A program made the translations under genes and the position numbers. 64,000 nucleotides of DNA from Pedobacter sp. Leaf216 (lineage in GTDB: Bacteria > Bacteroidota > Bacteroidia > Sphingobacteriales > Sphingobacteriaceae), in the NCBI RefSeq assembly GCF_001421515.1, contig NZ_LMKM01000037.1:124001-188000 (forward strand), given 5' to 3'. Below are positions 1 through 8,724 of the stretch, in pieces. The notes below the pieces were generated by a model that made no database searches, was not told where the DNA came from, and worked only from the letters and a program-made list of their open reading frames with translations. Each line of letters opens with the position of its first letter. The stretch's first letter is position 1.

Positions 1-24
1 CAATTCATTTAAACAAGATATGCC

Positions 25-522
25 ATGAAAACAGTATTAATTCCTACCGATTTTAGACTAGAGAGTATTAAAATTATTGATGCGCTTGTTCAACACCAAA
101 AAAATGAAACACTAAATATCATTTTTGTGCATGCGTTTAAATTATCAGATTCCATTACCGATATGTTAATGTTAAGTCGCCGCAGCCGTGATTACGAAAA
201 CGTTAGCGACGAATTTTATCAACAGCTAAGCCAGGTTAAGGCCAAATACTCCCCTCAGATTAATGCCATCTGTATCGAATATTTTTACGGCAGTACGGTA
301 GCAGCCTTTAAAAATTTTATCGAAGCTTTTGATGTAGAATGTATTGCTTATTTAAAAGAATATAATTTTACACCGATCAACAAATATAGCATCGACCCTA
401 AAATTTTAACTGAACGTGCTGGCTGCGAGGTAATTCAATTGAATACCTTAACTGTACACGCTAGCGAAAACTTAATTGATACAAAAATACACGAAGCAAA
501 ACTTCAGAAAGCAAACGTTTAA
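25..522 (+). CDS. Universal-stress-protein-like protein
   Basis: A 165-residue protein opening with MKTVLIPTDF, the typical first beta strand of the UspA/nucleotide-binding alpha/beta fold, followed by a helix and a second strand (IIFVHAF). The ATP-binding G-x2-G-x9-G(S/T) signature of ATP-binding Usps is not evident, so it may be a non-nucleotide-binding member. No signal peptide or membrane segment is seen, so it is probably cytoplasmic. The ATG follows 24 bases of window, so the start is internal and plausible. It lies 23 bp ahead of a bestrophin channel gene on the same strand and may be co-transcribed with it. The family is inferred from fold pattern only; the function is unknown. Confidence 0.6.
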   Translation: MKTVLIPTDFRLESIKIIDALVQHQKNETLNIIFVHAFKLSDSITDMLMLSRRSRDYENVSDEFYQQLSQVKAKYSPQINAICIEYFYGSTVAAFKNFIEAFDVECIAYLKEYNFTPINKYSIDPKILTERAGCEVIQLNTLTVHASENLIDTKIHEAKLQKANV

Positions 523-545
523 TCATCTCATTTAATAATACTATC

Positions 546-1472
546 ATGCTGTTACGAAATAATATTCCGCTCACTTATATATTCGGAAAGATCAAAAAAG
601 AACTCTTGTTTGTTATAGGTTACTCCATAGGAATTGTGGTGTTATATGAAAATTTTCATGTTACACGGATCTCCATACCTGTTGCCGTACCTGCATTACT
701 GGGAACAATCATCTCACTTTTACTTGCATTTCGATCAAACCAGGCATACGATAGATGGTGGGAGGCAAGGATTCTTTGGGGCGCCATAGTTAACGATTCG
801 AGAACCATCTCCCGCCAAATATTGTCGTTCGTAGAAAATCCTTATGGTTTAGAAGAAATAGAGGAGTTTAAGGCAAGGTTTATTAAAAGACAAATTGCCT
901 GGTGTTACGCTTTGAGCCAATCGTTAAGGGGTTTTAATCCACGTAAAGGTTTGGAAGAGTACATTTCAACTGAAGAAATTGCTTTCATTAAAAAACGTAA
1001 AAATGTAACCGCCTCTATTCTGGAATTGCATGCCATGGATTTAAAAAAGGCTTTACAGGAAGGCTGGATTAATAAATACCAGCAGATAGAGATTGATAAA
1101 ACAATAACAGGTTTATGTAACCACATGGGTGGATCGGAAAGAATCAAGAATACCGTTTTCCCTGTAACCTATAGCAAGTATATCAATATGTCGATCCATT
1201 TATTCATTGTATTGTTGCCTTTTGGTTTGATTGAATACTTTGGTTATATGGAAGTTCCGTTAGTGGTAGCCATTGCGGCATTCTTTTTATTGGTAGAAAA
1301 AATGGCTGTACATCTACAGGATCCTTTCGAAAACAAACCCACAGATACCCCAACTACAACAATCTGCAGAACGATTGAACGCGATCTTTGCCAGATGTTA
1401 GACGATAATAAAATTTATGAGGACAAACCTCAAACCGAACTGGCTCCTGTTGGATCCTACTATATTTTGTAA
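546..1472 (+). CDS. Bestrophin-family anion channel (UPF0187)
   Basis: A 308-residue membrane protein of the bacterial bestrophin family, pentameric anion/cation channels of the inner membrane. The hallmark RSNQAYDRWWEAR motif sits near residues 57-69, just after the second hydrophobic helix, and further hydrophobic helices occupy about residues 18-50 and 215-255. The stretch LQDPFENKPTDTP near residues 257-269 matches the conserved C-terminal region of the family. Length is normal for bacterial members (about 290-310). Family membership is clear; ion selectivity and physiological role are not known from sequence. Confidence 0.9.
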   Translation: MLLRNNIPLTYIFGKIKKELLFVIGYSIGIVVLYENFHVTRISIPVAVPALLGTIISLLLAFRSNQAYDRWWEARILWGAIVNDSRTISRQILSFVENPYGLEEIEEFKARFIKRQIAWCYALSQSLRGFNPRKGLEEYISTEEIAFIKKRKNVTASILELHAMDLKKALQEGWINKYQQIEIDKTITGLCNHMGGSERIKNTVFPVTYSKYINMSIHLFIVLLPFGLIEYFGYMEVPLVVAIAAFFLLVEKMAVHLQDPFENKPTDTPTTTICRTIERDLCQMLDDNKIYEDKPQTELAPVGSYYIL

Positions 1473-1577
1473 GATAATCGAAGCCGAAAAATCAATCTCA
1501 TTGTTCGAGATGGTTAGTTAATCAAGAATGTGTTGGCTCTGGATGGAGCAAACCCTTTTAGAAAGTTTATAGTAACA

Positions 1578-1612
1578 AAAAGCCATTCGGTTGCGAATGG
1601 CTTTTGTTTTTT
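1578..1612. terminator. Rho-independent terminator after the bestrophin gene
   Basis: A 12-bp perfect stem (1578-1589 with 1594-1605), loop GTTG, then a T-rich tail. It sits between convergent genes and probably ends the plus-strand bestrophin transcript. The A-run on its left side could let it serve weakly in the other direction. Confidence 0.85.
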
Positions 1613-1615
1613 AAA

Positions 1616-2299
1616 TTAATTATATAAAAGTCTATATTTCTCAATCAAGGACTTAGTTTCCATTATACTGATCTTAGCTGTTCTAATTGCAGCATTAAAA
1701 TAGAGTATAAATAAAACGATAGAAAGTGACACAACTAATTGTTGTACATTAATTGCAAAAATCGTGTATCCGACTGGTACAATGTTCATGGCAAAATTAG
1801 TTAATAGTATAGTACCGCCTAATAGAGGAAGAAAAGAATTGCCAGATTTAAAAGACGCAAACTTTTTATAAAGCGAAGGTTTAATAGTAGAAAACACCGA
1901 AATTCCAAACACACAGAGCAGACCAGTAACCAAAAATATATAAAAAACATTTGCCGTAAGTAAGCCTTGCATTTTGTAAATGCCGAAAATTGAAAAACAA
2001 AGCAGTAACACATATTTATATCCAAAAGCCGAGAAAAAAAATCTCCAAAACAAACGGCTGTATTTAGCGCGAATTGAATTGGTTAAGCCATCGGCAAAGG
2101 CACTAAGTCCCATGACACCAAATGATTGAATTGTTTCGTTTACCGCAGCATCAAAATTAAGGGTTGGGTTCTCAATCTTTTTTTCTTCAACTGATGAGGC
2201 GATATGATCTAAAATTTCCATCTGTATATCAACCTCTAGAAAACCCCTCTTGGCTATAAGGTCTCTAATTTGGTGCAATTGTTCTAGATTGAGATTCAT
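1616..2299 (-). CDS. PadR-associated multi-pass membrane protein (HAAS-like)
   Basis: A 227-residue protein with a soluble N-terminal helical region (about residues 1-85, including EILDHIASSVEEK) followed by four or five hydrophobic helices (roughly 87-108, 113-133, 150-170, 180-200). The N-terminal part resembles the HAAS domain that accompanies PadR regulators. It directly follows the PadR gene with no spacer (stop at 2300, this start at 2299), so the two are almost certainly one operon. A partner or target of the PadR regulator is an inference from that arrangement. No enzymatic motif is visible. Confidence 0.65.
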   Translation of the reverse strand: MNLNLEQLHQIRDLIAKRGFLEVDIQMEILDHIASSVEEKKIENPTLNFDAAVNETIQSFGVMGLSAFADGLTNSIRAKYSRLFWRFFFSAFGYKYVLLLCFSIFGIYKMQGLLTANVFYIFLVTGLLCVFGISVFSTIKPSLYKKFASFKSGNSFLPLLGGTILLTNFAMNIVPVGYTIFAINVQQLVVSLSIVLFILYFNAAIRTAKISIMETKSLIEKYRLLYN

Positions 2300-2638
2300 T
2301 TAAAAAGAAGATTTTAAGTTTAATAATACTTGTAAATGTGCAATAAAGTCTTTTGCTTCCTGAAGTTTATTCACCACTTCTTTTTCTCCGCTTTTTGATA
2401 GTGAATAGTATTTACGCACACGGTTACCTACTACCTCTGTGGCAGTATCTAATAATCCATCAGCCTCCAATTTATGCAAAGCAGGATATAAAGCACCCTC
2501 TTTCAGCAATAATTCGCCTTTAGTTATAGCTTTCACCTTTTGCGTAATTTCATATCCGTACATCCTTTCATTTTCAGATAATAAATTCAAAATAATAGTT
2601 TGTAAAGTACCTTTAAACAATTCGTTATTTACAGCCAT
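2300..2638 (-). CDS. PadR-family transcriptional regulator
   Basis: A 112-residue winged-helix regulator. The sequence has the PadR pattern: LLSENERMYGYEI in helices 1-2, EGALYPALHKLEADGLL as the recognition helix, then VRKYYSLS in the wing. The ATG at 2638 gives MAVNNELFKG; an upstream TTG at 2644 would add two residues and is less likely. Members usually repress their own operon and respond to small molecules or membrane stress. Here the downstream gene encodes a HAAS-like membrane protein, the common pairing. The effector is unknown. Confidence 0.9.
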   Translation of the reverse strand: MAVNNELFKGTLQTIILNLLSENERMYGYEITQKVKAITKGELLLKEGALYPALHKLEADGLLDTATEVVGNRVRKYYSLSKSGEKEVVNKLQEAKDFIAHLQVLLNLKSSF

Positions 2639-2711
2639 GAACAAATGTAAATATATTTATATACATAAGAAAACTATGTATATAATTTTATACATTAAAA
2701 TAAAATTCCTG

Positions 2712-2745
2712 GCAACAAAAAACCCTCTTCAATTTGAAGAGGGTT
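2712..2745 (-). terminator. Terminator of gyrB
   Basis: A stem of at least 10 bp (AACCCTCTTC with GAAGAGGGTT, 2721-2730 and 2736-2745). On the minus strand it is followed by a T-run (A-run at 2715-2722 on the plus strand). It lies 43 bp past the gyrB stop. Confidence 0.85.
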
Positions 2746-2787
2746 ATATATTAGCTTTTAGCTTTAGCTCTTGATGTTTCCGCTTAA

Positions 2788-4746
2788 TTAAGCATCAATT
2801 TTTGCATATTTTGCATTACGCTCAATAAACTCCCTACGTGGAGCAACTTCATCGCCCATTAACATAGAGAAAGTGTGATCGCATTCTGCAGCACTTTCAA
2901 TAGTAGCCTGTAATAAAGTACGTGTAGCAGGATTTAAAGTAGTATCCCAAAGCTGTTCTGCGTTCATCTCACCCAAACCTTTGTAACGTTGAATGTGTAC
3001 GCTATCTTCTTTACCATTACCTTTTATGCGTTGTACAGCAGCATCGCGTTGTACATCATTCCAGCAATATTCGAAATCTTTACCTTTTTTAACCTGGTAT
3101 AGTGGTGGCGAAGCGATATAAACATAACCCGCTTCAATTAAAGCCCTCATATAACGGTAAAAGAAAGTTAAAATCAAGGTGGTAATGTGAGAACCATCAA
3201 TATCCGCATCCGTCATGATTACGATTTTGTGGTAACGCAGTTTGGTTAAGTTTAATGCTTTATCATCTTCAGGCGTACCGATACTCACACCTATTGCCGT
3301 AAACATATTTTTAATCTCGTCGTTTTCGTAAATTTTGTGCTCCATCGCTTTTTCAACATTCAGAATTTTACCTTTTAAAGGTAAAATAGCTTGAATATTT
3401 CTATCGCGACCTTGTTTAGCGGTACCACCCGCAGAATCACCCTCTACCAGGTAAATTTCGCATTTTTCAGGATCGCTATCAGAGCAATCTGCAAGTTTAC
3501 CCGGCAAGCCAGAACCGCCCATTACACTCTTACGTTGCACCATTTCGCGTGCCTTACGCGCCGCAGCACGTGCCGTTGCAGCTAAAATTACCTTGTTAAC
3601 GATCATTTTAGCTTCTTTTGGATTTTCTTCCAAATATGCACCTAATGCCTCGCCCACAGCCACATCTACCGCACCCATTACCTCACTGTTACCGAGTTTG
3701 GTTTTGGTTTGTCCTTCAAATTGAGGCTCCTGAACTTTTACAGAAACTACCGCAGTTAAACCTTCTCTAAAGTCATCGCCTGTAATTTCCATTTTAAGGT
3801 TTTTCAACAAACCGGATTTATCCGCATAACTTTTTAAGGTACGCGTTAAACCCCTGCGGAAACCTGCTATGTGTGTACCACCTTCGTGGGTATTAATGTT
3901 ATTTACATAAGAGTGAACATTCTCTGAATAACTGTCGTTATATTGAAAAGCCAGCTCAACCGGAACACCATTTTTAATGCCGTCGATATAAATTGGTTCA
4001 GGCAAGAATGAAGCTCTTGTACCATCTAAAAAGGCAACAAATTCTTTCAATCCACCATCAGAATGGAAAACTTCTGATAAAAATTTACCGTCTTCTAAAA
4101 CTTCACGCTCATCTGTTAAGGTAAGGGTAATTCCTTTGTTCAGAAAAGCAAGTTCGCGCAAACGGCCAGCCAATGTATCATATTTGTACTCGGTTGTTTG
4201 CGTAAAAATAGTTGCATCCGGGCTAAAAGTTACAATTGTACCACGTTTATCGGTTTTTCCAACTTCTTTAACATCGTATAAGGGCTTACCGATATTATAT
4301 TCCTGTACCCAAATTTTACCTTCGCGGTGAACTTCAGCTTTCAAATGCGTAGATAAGGCGTTAACGCAACTTACCCCCACACCGTGTAAACCGCCGGAAA
4401 CCTTGTAAGTATCTTTATCAAATTTACCACCTGCGTGCAAAACCGTCATTACGATCTCTAATGCCGATTTATTTTCTTTTGTATTGATCCCGGTTGGAAT
4501 ACCACGACCATTATCTTCAACCCTGATGGAGTTGCCTTCTAAAATTCTAACATCGATCGTATCTGCATGACCGGCCAAAGCCTCATCAATTGAGTTATCT
4601 ACAACCTCGTAAACCAAATGGTGTAAACCTTTAACACCAGTATCACCTATATACATTGAAGGGCGCTTACGCACCGCTTCTAAACCTTCTAAAACCTGTA
4701 TATTATCTGCCGAATAATTTGACTTTAAATCCTGTTCTTCGCTCAT
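2788..4746 (-). CDS. gyrB: DNA gyrase subunit B
   Basis: A 652-residue ATPase subunit of the type II topoisomerase that introduces negative supercoils. Visible motifs in order: the GHKL ATPase with EVVDNSIDEALAG and DNGRGIP (about residues 46-83); GGLHGVGVSCVNALS (about 118-132); the Toprim domain with EGDSAGG near residue 437; DADIDGSHI near 516; QRYKGLGEMN near 595. Length is typical for Bacteroidota GyrB. ParE is the alternative, but the highly canonical GyrB Toprim and C-terminal ends favour gyrase. It is monocistronic, with its own promoter-like element upstream and a terminator downstream. gyrA is not in the window. Confidence 0.97.
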   Translation of the reverse strand: MSEEQDLKSNYSADNIQVLEGLEAVRKRPSMYIGDTGVKGLHHLVYEVVDNSIDEALAGHADTIDVRILEGNSIRVEDNGRGIPTGINTKENKSALEIVMTVLHAGGKFDKDTYKVSGGLHGVGVSCVNALSTHLKAEVHREGKIWVQEYNIGKPLYDVKEVGKTDKRGTIVTFSPDATIFTQTTEYKYDTLAGRLRELAFLNKGITLTLTDEREVLEDGKFLSEVFHSDGGLKEFVAFLDGTRASFLPEPIYIDGIKNGVPVELAFQYNDSYSENVHSYVNNINTHEGGTHIAGFRRGLTRTLKSYADKSGLLKNLKMEITGDDFREGLTAVVSVKVQEPQFEGQTKTKLGNSEVMGAVDVAVGEALGAYLEENPKEAKMIVNKVILAATARAAARKAREMVQRKSVMGGSGLPGKLADCSDSDPEKCEIYLVEGDSAGGTAKQGRDRNIQAILPLKGKILNVEKAMEHKIYENDEIKNMFTAIGVSIGTPEDDKALNLTKLRYHKIVIMTDADIDGSHITTLILTFFYRYMRALIEAGYVYIASPPLYQVKKGKDFEYCWNDVQRDAAVQRIKGNGKEDSVHIQRYKGLGEMNAEQLWDTTLNPATRTLLQATIESAAECDHTFSMLMGDEVAPRREFIERNAKYAKIDA

Positions 4747-4770
4747 ATTTTAATTAAAAACAATAAGTAT

Positions 4771-4802
4771 CAAAAATACGCAAATTTTGCCATTTAACCC
4801 AA
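4771..4802 (-). promoter_or_regulatory. Candidate gyrB promoter (Bacteroidota type)
   Basis: On the minus strand TATTTTTG (4771-4778) matches the TANNTTTG -7 consensus of Bacteroidota primary sigma factors, with a TTG (4800-4802) 21 nt upstream as -33. The implied transcript start is about 18-20 nt before the gyrB ATG. AT-rich DNA makes chance matches common. Confidence 0.4.
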
Positions 4803-5201
4803 TATGTGGATAAGTTTTAGGGTGTGAAAAAGAGTTAATCTCTCTACACTAAAGCATTAGGCATAAAGTAGGTTAAGGTTATTTAAAAGGGTTTTAAAAA
4901 GCAAATTAAAGGTTTTAAACAGGCATTAGCTTACCTTTTATTGGGGGTTTCGATGTTACTTTAAAAATTACGCTGATCATTAGAAATTATTAAGGTTGTT
5001 TGAAAAGCAAATTCAGCGTTTCAAACGGGTGTTAGTCCTGCTTTTTATTACAAGTCCCGATGAAAAATCGGGAGCTTTCCATTTCAATCGGGTTTAGATG
5101 GCCACAACCAACAGAAATGAAAGGATCTCTCATCAGCCCCATCAATCGTTCCTACGGAACGTAACGCCAATTGTACAATTGGCTACCCACCAAATGTCCC
5201 G
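4803..5201. other. Gene-free spacer with remnant palindromes
   Basis: No coding sequence is supported here. It holds a small hairpin (CCCGAT...ATCGGG near 5057-5072), the two similar sentences AGGGTTTTAAAAAGCAAATTAAAGG (near 4889) and TTGTTTGAAAAGCAAATTCAGCG (near 4995), and one copy of the GTTCCTACGGAAC palindrome (about 5150-5162), which recurs in opposite orientation in the tandem array that follows. Confidence 0.5.
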
Positions 5202-5795
5202 CTGGGACGCCAAGGATTAATTTCCACAACGCAAACCGTTCCGTACCAACGACTCATCGGCACATAAAAATAAGAATATTTTCTTTGTTCATTAGGGACT
5301 ATCCACCAATCGTGGCACTTGGCAACGTCAAAAATTGAAGGAACTTTAACCACAGATGTATGCAGATAAACACGGATTATATCCCCGTCTGAACAGCCGG
5401 GCAGGTGTATATAAATTATGTTTACCTATAACCAAGGCGTAACTTAACAAAATTTCCATCTGGAACGCCAAGGATTAGTTTCCACATCCCAAACCGTTCC
5501 GTAGGAACGACTCATCGGCACATAAAAATAAGAATATTTTCTTCGTTACTTAGGGACTATCCACCAATTGTGGCACTGGGCAACGTCAAAAATTTAAGGA
5601 ACTTTAACCACAGATGTATGCAGATAAACACGGATTATATCCCCGTCTGAACAGCCAGGCAGGTGTATATATCCTTTTTTGTCTGTGGTTAAATTATGTT
5701 TACCTATAACCAAGGCGTAACTTAAAAAGATTTCCATCTGGGACGCCAAGGATTAATTTCCACATCGCAAACCGTTCCGTAGGAACGACTCATGG
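5202..5795. repeat. Tandem repeat, 258/278 bp units, 2.2 copies
   Basis: Unit 1 is 5202-5459, unit 2 is 5460-5737, and a third partial unit is 5738-5795. Each starts CTGG(G/A)ACGCCAAGGATTA and contains a GTTCCGTAGGAAC-type palindrome, AGGGACTATCCACCAAT, an ACCACAGATGTATGCAGATAAACACGG-like block and TTACCTATAACCAAGGCG. Unit 2 carries about 20 extra bases (CCTTTTTTGTCTGTGGTTAA) that units 1 and 3 lack. The units are nearly identical, which suggests recent duplication. No credible reading frame spans them. Confidence 0.9.
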
Positions 5796-6082
5796 GTAGA
5801 AAAAAACAGAATGTTTTTTTACGTTCCATCGGAACGTTTGGTATTCTGAGATTCGCTATTTCCGCCCTGCAACCCCAGATAGCATCACTGGCCTTGCCAC
5901 CTAAACCCGATGGCAGCGGGCATGAAGTAAAGCAAACAGCGGGTGCAACCTTAAAATGAAATACTGCAAGGGCTTTCCTAAAATTAAACATTAACGATTT
6001 TACAGACTTTTGCTACCGAATTGGCTTTAAATTGCATATCAAAACTAATTTATATAAGTTTGTTAAAATTTATTAAACAATA
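5796..6082. other. Non-coding continuation of the repeat region
   Basis: Contains another GTTCCATCGGAACG palindrome (about 5823-5836) and a G+C-richer block (5855-5950) unlike the flanking AT-rich spacer. The long minus-strand frame here only reads through the repeat units and is not believed. The last 60 bp upstream of 6083 presumably hold the promoter of the ompH-like gene, but no clear -33/-7 pair is seen. Confidence 0.45.
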
Positions 6083-6679
6083 ATGGAAAAAAGAACCTTC
6101 AAAACCTTTGGTTTATTTGCAACAGCAACTTTAATTACCGCTTTTTCTGCATGCCAAAACAAAGACACTAAAACTACTGAAATTAAAAAAACAGATAGCG
6201 CAACTGCAGCAGTTTCTGCAAGCGAGAAAATTGTATTTGTAAACCAAGACTCTTTATTGAACAAATACGAATACTACAAAGACTTAAAAATAAAATTTGA
6301 GGGTAAAACTAAAAATGCGCAAGCAGATATGCAGGCAAAAGGTCAGGCTTTTCAAAGAGAGGTTGCTCAATACCAACAATCTGCATCAACTTTAGCTGCA
6401 GACCAACGCAAAAGTACTGAAGAGCGTTTGGCTCGTAAGCAACAAGAATTACAAACTTACCAACAAAATGCTGGCGGTGCATTACAAAACGAACAAGCTG
6501 TAGAAACCGAAAAACTTTACGATAAAGTTGCTGGTTACTTAAAAACATACGCCAAAGAAAAAGGATATAAAATGGTGCTTTCATACACAAAAGGAAGTAC
6601 AATTTTATTTGCTGATGAAAGTTTAGATGTTACTTCGGATGTAATTAAAGGTTTAAACGCCGAATACACCAAAAAGTAA
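6083..6679 (+). CDS. OmpH/Skp-family lipoprotein
   Basis: A 198-residue member of the Skp/OmpH periplasmic chaperone family, which escorts unfolded outer-membrane proteins. A signal peptide ends in a lipobox (TAFSAC, Cys 24), so this member is probably lipid-anchored instead of free. IVFVNQDSLLNKYEYYKD (about 50-67) is the conserved OmpH first strand and helix. Residues 70-135 form a long Gln/Ala-rich coiled coil (the Skp tentacle). The C-terminus (KMVLSYTKGSTILFADESLDVT) closes the body domain. It is a single-gene unit with a terminator 20 bp downstream. Confidence 0.88.
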   Translation: MEKRTFKTFGLFATATLITAFSACQNKDTKTTEIKKTDSATAAVSASEKIVFVNQDSLLNKYEYYKDLKIKFEGKTKNAQADMQAKGQAFQREVAQYQQSASTLAADQRKSTEERLARKQQELQTYQQNAGGALQNEQAVETEKLYDKVAGYLKTYAKEKGYKMVLSYTKGSTILFADESLDVTSDVIKGLNAEYTKK

Positions 6680-6700
6680 GCAATAAGATATTAAAAAATG

Positions 6701-6730
6701 ATGCTCCGAATAAATCGGGGCATTTTTTTT
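6701..6730 (+). terminator. Terminator of the ompH-like gene
   Basis: Stem ATGCTCCGA (6701-6709) with TCGGGGCAT (6715-6723), one G-T pair, followed by eight T residues. Confidence 0.9.
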
Positions 6731-6760
6731 GTGTTATAATTTAGAAAAACACCAGGTAAG

Positions 6761-7237
6761 ATGGAGAAAAAAGATCAGGAATTTATGCAAATGGCAATTG
6801 ACTTATCAGTACAAAATGTAAGTGAAAGTATTGGAGGGCCTTTTGGTGAAGTTGTGGTAAAAAATGGCAAACTGATCGCGAAATCAGCAAATAAGGTAAC
6901 CTTAACAAACGACCCAACGGCGCATGCCGAAGTTTCAGCAATAAGACTGGCCTGTACCGAACTGAATACTTTCGATTTAAGCGGTTGCGTAATTTATACC
7001 AGTTGCGAACCCTGCCCCATGTGCCTGGGCGCTATTTATTGGGCAAAAATTGATACAATCTATTATGCAAATACTAAAGCAGATGCAGAAAACATTGGCT
7101 TTAGCGATAAATTTATTTACAAGGAGTTAGATAAAAAAATGGAAAACAGAAGTTTGCCGGTAATACAGCTCATGCGAGATGAAGCCTTAGCTGCTTTTAA
7201 ATTATGGGAAACTTCGCCAATGCGGATAGAATATTAG
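6761..7237 (+). CDS. guaD: Guanine deaminase (CDA fold)
   Basis: A 158-residue zinc deaminase of the cytidine/deoxycytidylate deaminase fold. Zinc ligands and catalytic Glu are in HAEVSAIR (about residues 53-60) and PCPMCLGAIYWA (about 83-94). The signature GGPFGEVVVKNG, NDPTAHAE and TSCEPCPMCLGAIYWA, plus the C-terminal domain-swap tail ending WETSPMRIEY, closely match Bacillus-type GuaD and differ from tRNA adenosine deaminase TadA. The reaction is guanine to xanthine plus ammonia, purine salvage in the cytosol. A broader nucleoside deaminase role cannot be excluded. Confidence 0.85.
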   Translation: MEKKDQEFMQMAIDLSVQNVSESIGGPFGEVVVKNGKLIAKSANKVTLTNDPTAHAEVSAIRLACTELNTFDLSGCVIYTSCEPCPMCLGAIYWAKIDTIYYANTKADAENIGFSDKFIYKELDKKMENRSLPVIQLMRDEALAAFKLWETSPMRIEY

Positions 7238-7372
7238 ATAAAAGATTATTTGCCAATGCCTACCACAAATTACGAATGTCCAAAAATAAAAACTTGGTCA
7301 ATAGTAAATTACCGTTTTAATACTTTCTATTATTAATGAAGTTTTAAGGAATAGTTATTGCAGTGAAATGTT

Positions 7373-8146
7373 ATGACCTATGAACAGAAGATAACGAGTG
7401 AATTGGATTTTTGGAAATTTAAAACTTTACAAAAACCTTCTCTTATGAGCAAAGTAACTGATAAAGTTCAGAAGAAAATTAACAGTTATATCCCCGATCA
7501 GGTTCACAATGCAATTACAACTGCAATAAAACAAATGGTTAAGGCAGTGCTTTTTGGTTCTACATTTACAACTTCGAAACCCATTACCAATTTAACCCTG
7601 ATGCACCGCGAAGCCCTGGTAAAGCAAAAAATAGATACGTATAAAAAAACAGGTGCCACTGAAGGTGGAATTACAGGAGCTGGTGGTTTTTTAATGAGCC
7701 TGGCCGATTTCCCTTTATTGCTGGGTATAAAAATGAAAATGCTTTTTGATATTGCTGCAGTTTACGGATACGATGTGAAAGACTACCGCGAGCGTTTATA
7801 TATTTTGCACATTTTTCAGCTGGCATTTTCAAGTAAAGAAGAAAGTAAAAATATTTTTATTAAAATGCAGGGTTGGGATGATAAAGCCCACCAACTGCCA
7901 ACCAATATTGATGAATTTGACTGGCTAACCTTTCAGCAGCAATACCGCGATTATATCGATTTGGCAAAACTTGCACAGATGCTTCCATTCGTTGGAGCAG
8001 CAGTAGGCGCAATAGCAAATTATAAATTGATCGAAAAACTGGGAAAAACAGCGATGATGAGTTATCGGATGCGTTATTTTAATCTACAGTACGCCGTAAT
8101 CAGCTCGCAGGAAACTGAAAACCGTAAACTAAAAACTGAGCAATAA
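7373..8146 (+). CDS. EcsC-family protein
   Basis: A 257-residue protein with the EcsC-family core: EGGITGAGGFLMSLADFPLLLGIKM (two hydrophobic Gly-rich segments around residues 103-127, quoted in part) and a second segment MLPFVGAAVGAIANY near 203-217. EcsC-like proteins are widespread, associate with membranes and have no settled biochemical role. The gene ends at 8146 and abuts, tail to tail and without a base between them, the S4 gene on the other strand. Confidence 0.85.
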   Translation: MTYEQKITSELDFWKFKTLQKPSLMSKVTDKVQKKINSYIPDQVHNAITTAIKQMVKAVLFGSTFTTSKPITNLTLMHREALVKQKIDTYKKTGATEGGITGAGGFLMSLADFPLLLGIKMKMLFDIAAVYGYDVKDYRERLYILHIFQLAFSSKEESKNIFIKMQGWDDKAHQLPTNIDEFDWLTFQQQYRDYIDLAKLAQMLPFVGAAVGAIANYKLIEKLGKTAMMSYRMRYFNLQYAVISSQETENRKLKTEQ

Positions 8147-8545
8147 TTATTCCTCTTCAAACATTCCCCCGATTAAATCGTCAGTCTCCCTTCTATCTTT
8201 TTTAGTGGGCCTGCCCGTTCCCCTATCGCGTTTTAAACTTGGCGAATGGAACATCGATTTAAAAGCATGTGTTTCTTCAACTGGAGTTAAATCTTTGTAT
8301 TTCGTTAAAGCAGTTGGCGAATCTGTTCTGTTGTAAGAAAGTTCTACTACTTCGATAATTTTCTTTTCAATTCCTTTCGATACCTGGTAAACATCGCCAA
8401 CTTTTACAATTGCAGAAGGTTTAATATTTTGCCCCTTCAACTTCACTCTTCCGGCTTTACAGGCATCCGTTGCAAGGCTACGGGTTTTAAACAACCTTAT
8501 TGCCCATAAATATTTATCGATCCTAAGTTTTTCTGTCTCTGTCAT
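8147..8545 (-). CDS. S4-domain RNA-binding protein, Hsp15-like
   Basis: A 132-residue protein with an N-terminal S4 domain (about 6-70): LRIDKYLWAIRLFKTRSLATDACKAG is the canonical S4/HslR opening. The Lys/Arg-rich tail (about 100-125) fits Hsp15, which binds 50S subunits carrying nascent chains. ATG at 8545 is chosen over the upstream TTG at 8554. The gene is convergent with the ecsC-like gene with abutting stops, so transcription must end inside the opposite gene or at signals not visible here. Confidence 0.85.
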   Translation of the reverse strand: MTETEKLRIDKYLWAIRLFKTRSLATDACKAGRVKLKGQNIKPSAIVKVGDVYQVSKGIEKKIIEVVELSYNRTDSPTALTKYKDLTPVEETHAFKSMFHSPSLKRDRGTGRPTKKDRRETDDLIGGMFEEE

Positions 8546-8567
8546 AAAGTTCAAAAATACATAATTA

Positions 8568-8676
8568 GGTTAATTGTTTAAACTGGTTAATTGCTATTTC
8601 AGTGCATGATGTACAGTGAATCATTTTAAACGGTTAACCAATTAACCTTCGGGGAAAACAATTTAAACAATTAACC
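8568..8676. repeat. Long inverted repeat (GGTTAATTGTTTAAA family)
   Basis: Perfect 15-bp arms GGTTAATTGTTTAAA at 8568-8582 and its complement at 8662-8676, with inner partial copies (GGTTAATTG 8585-8593; CGGTTAACCAATTAACC 8631-8647). The same 15-mer recurs at 42122-42136. It fills the divergent spacer between the S4 gene and dapD. Confidence 0.8.
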
Positions 8677-8724
8677 ATTTAATAAGCAAAAATTGATTTA
8701 TTTTGCGTAAAATTTAAAAACATC

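Noticed and set aside
5722..5991. An 89-residue frame on the minus strand in the repeat region
   Set aside because: It reads straight through the tandem-repeat units and their palindromes; no homologous pattern, and composition is unlike the other proteins here.
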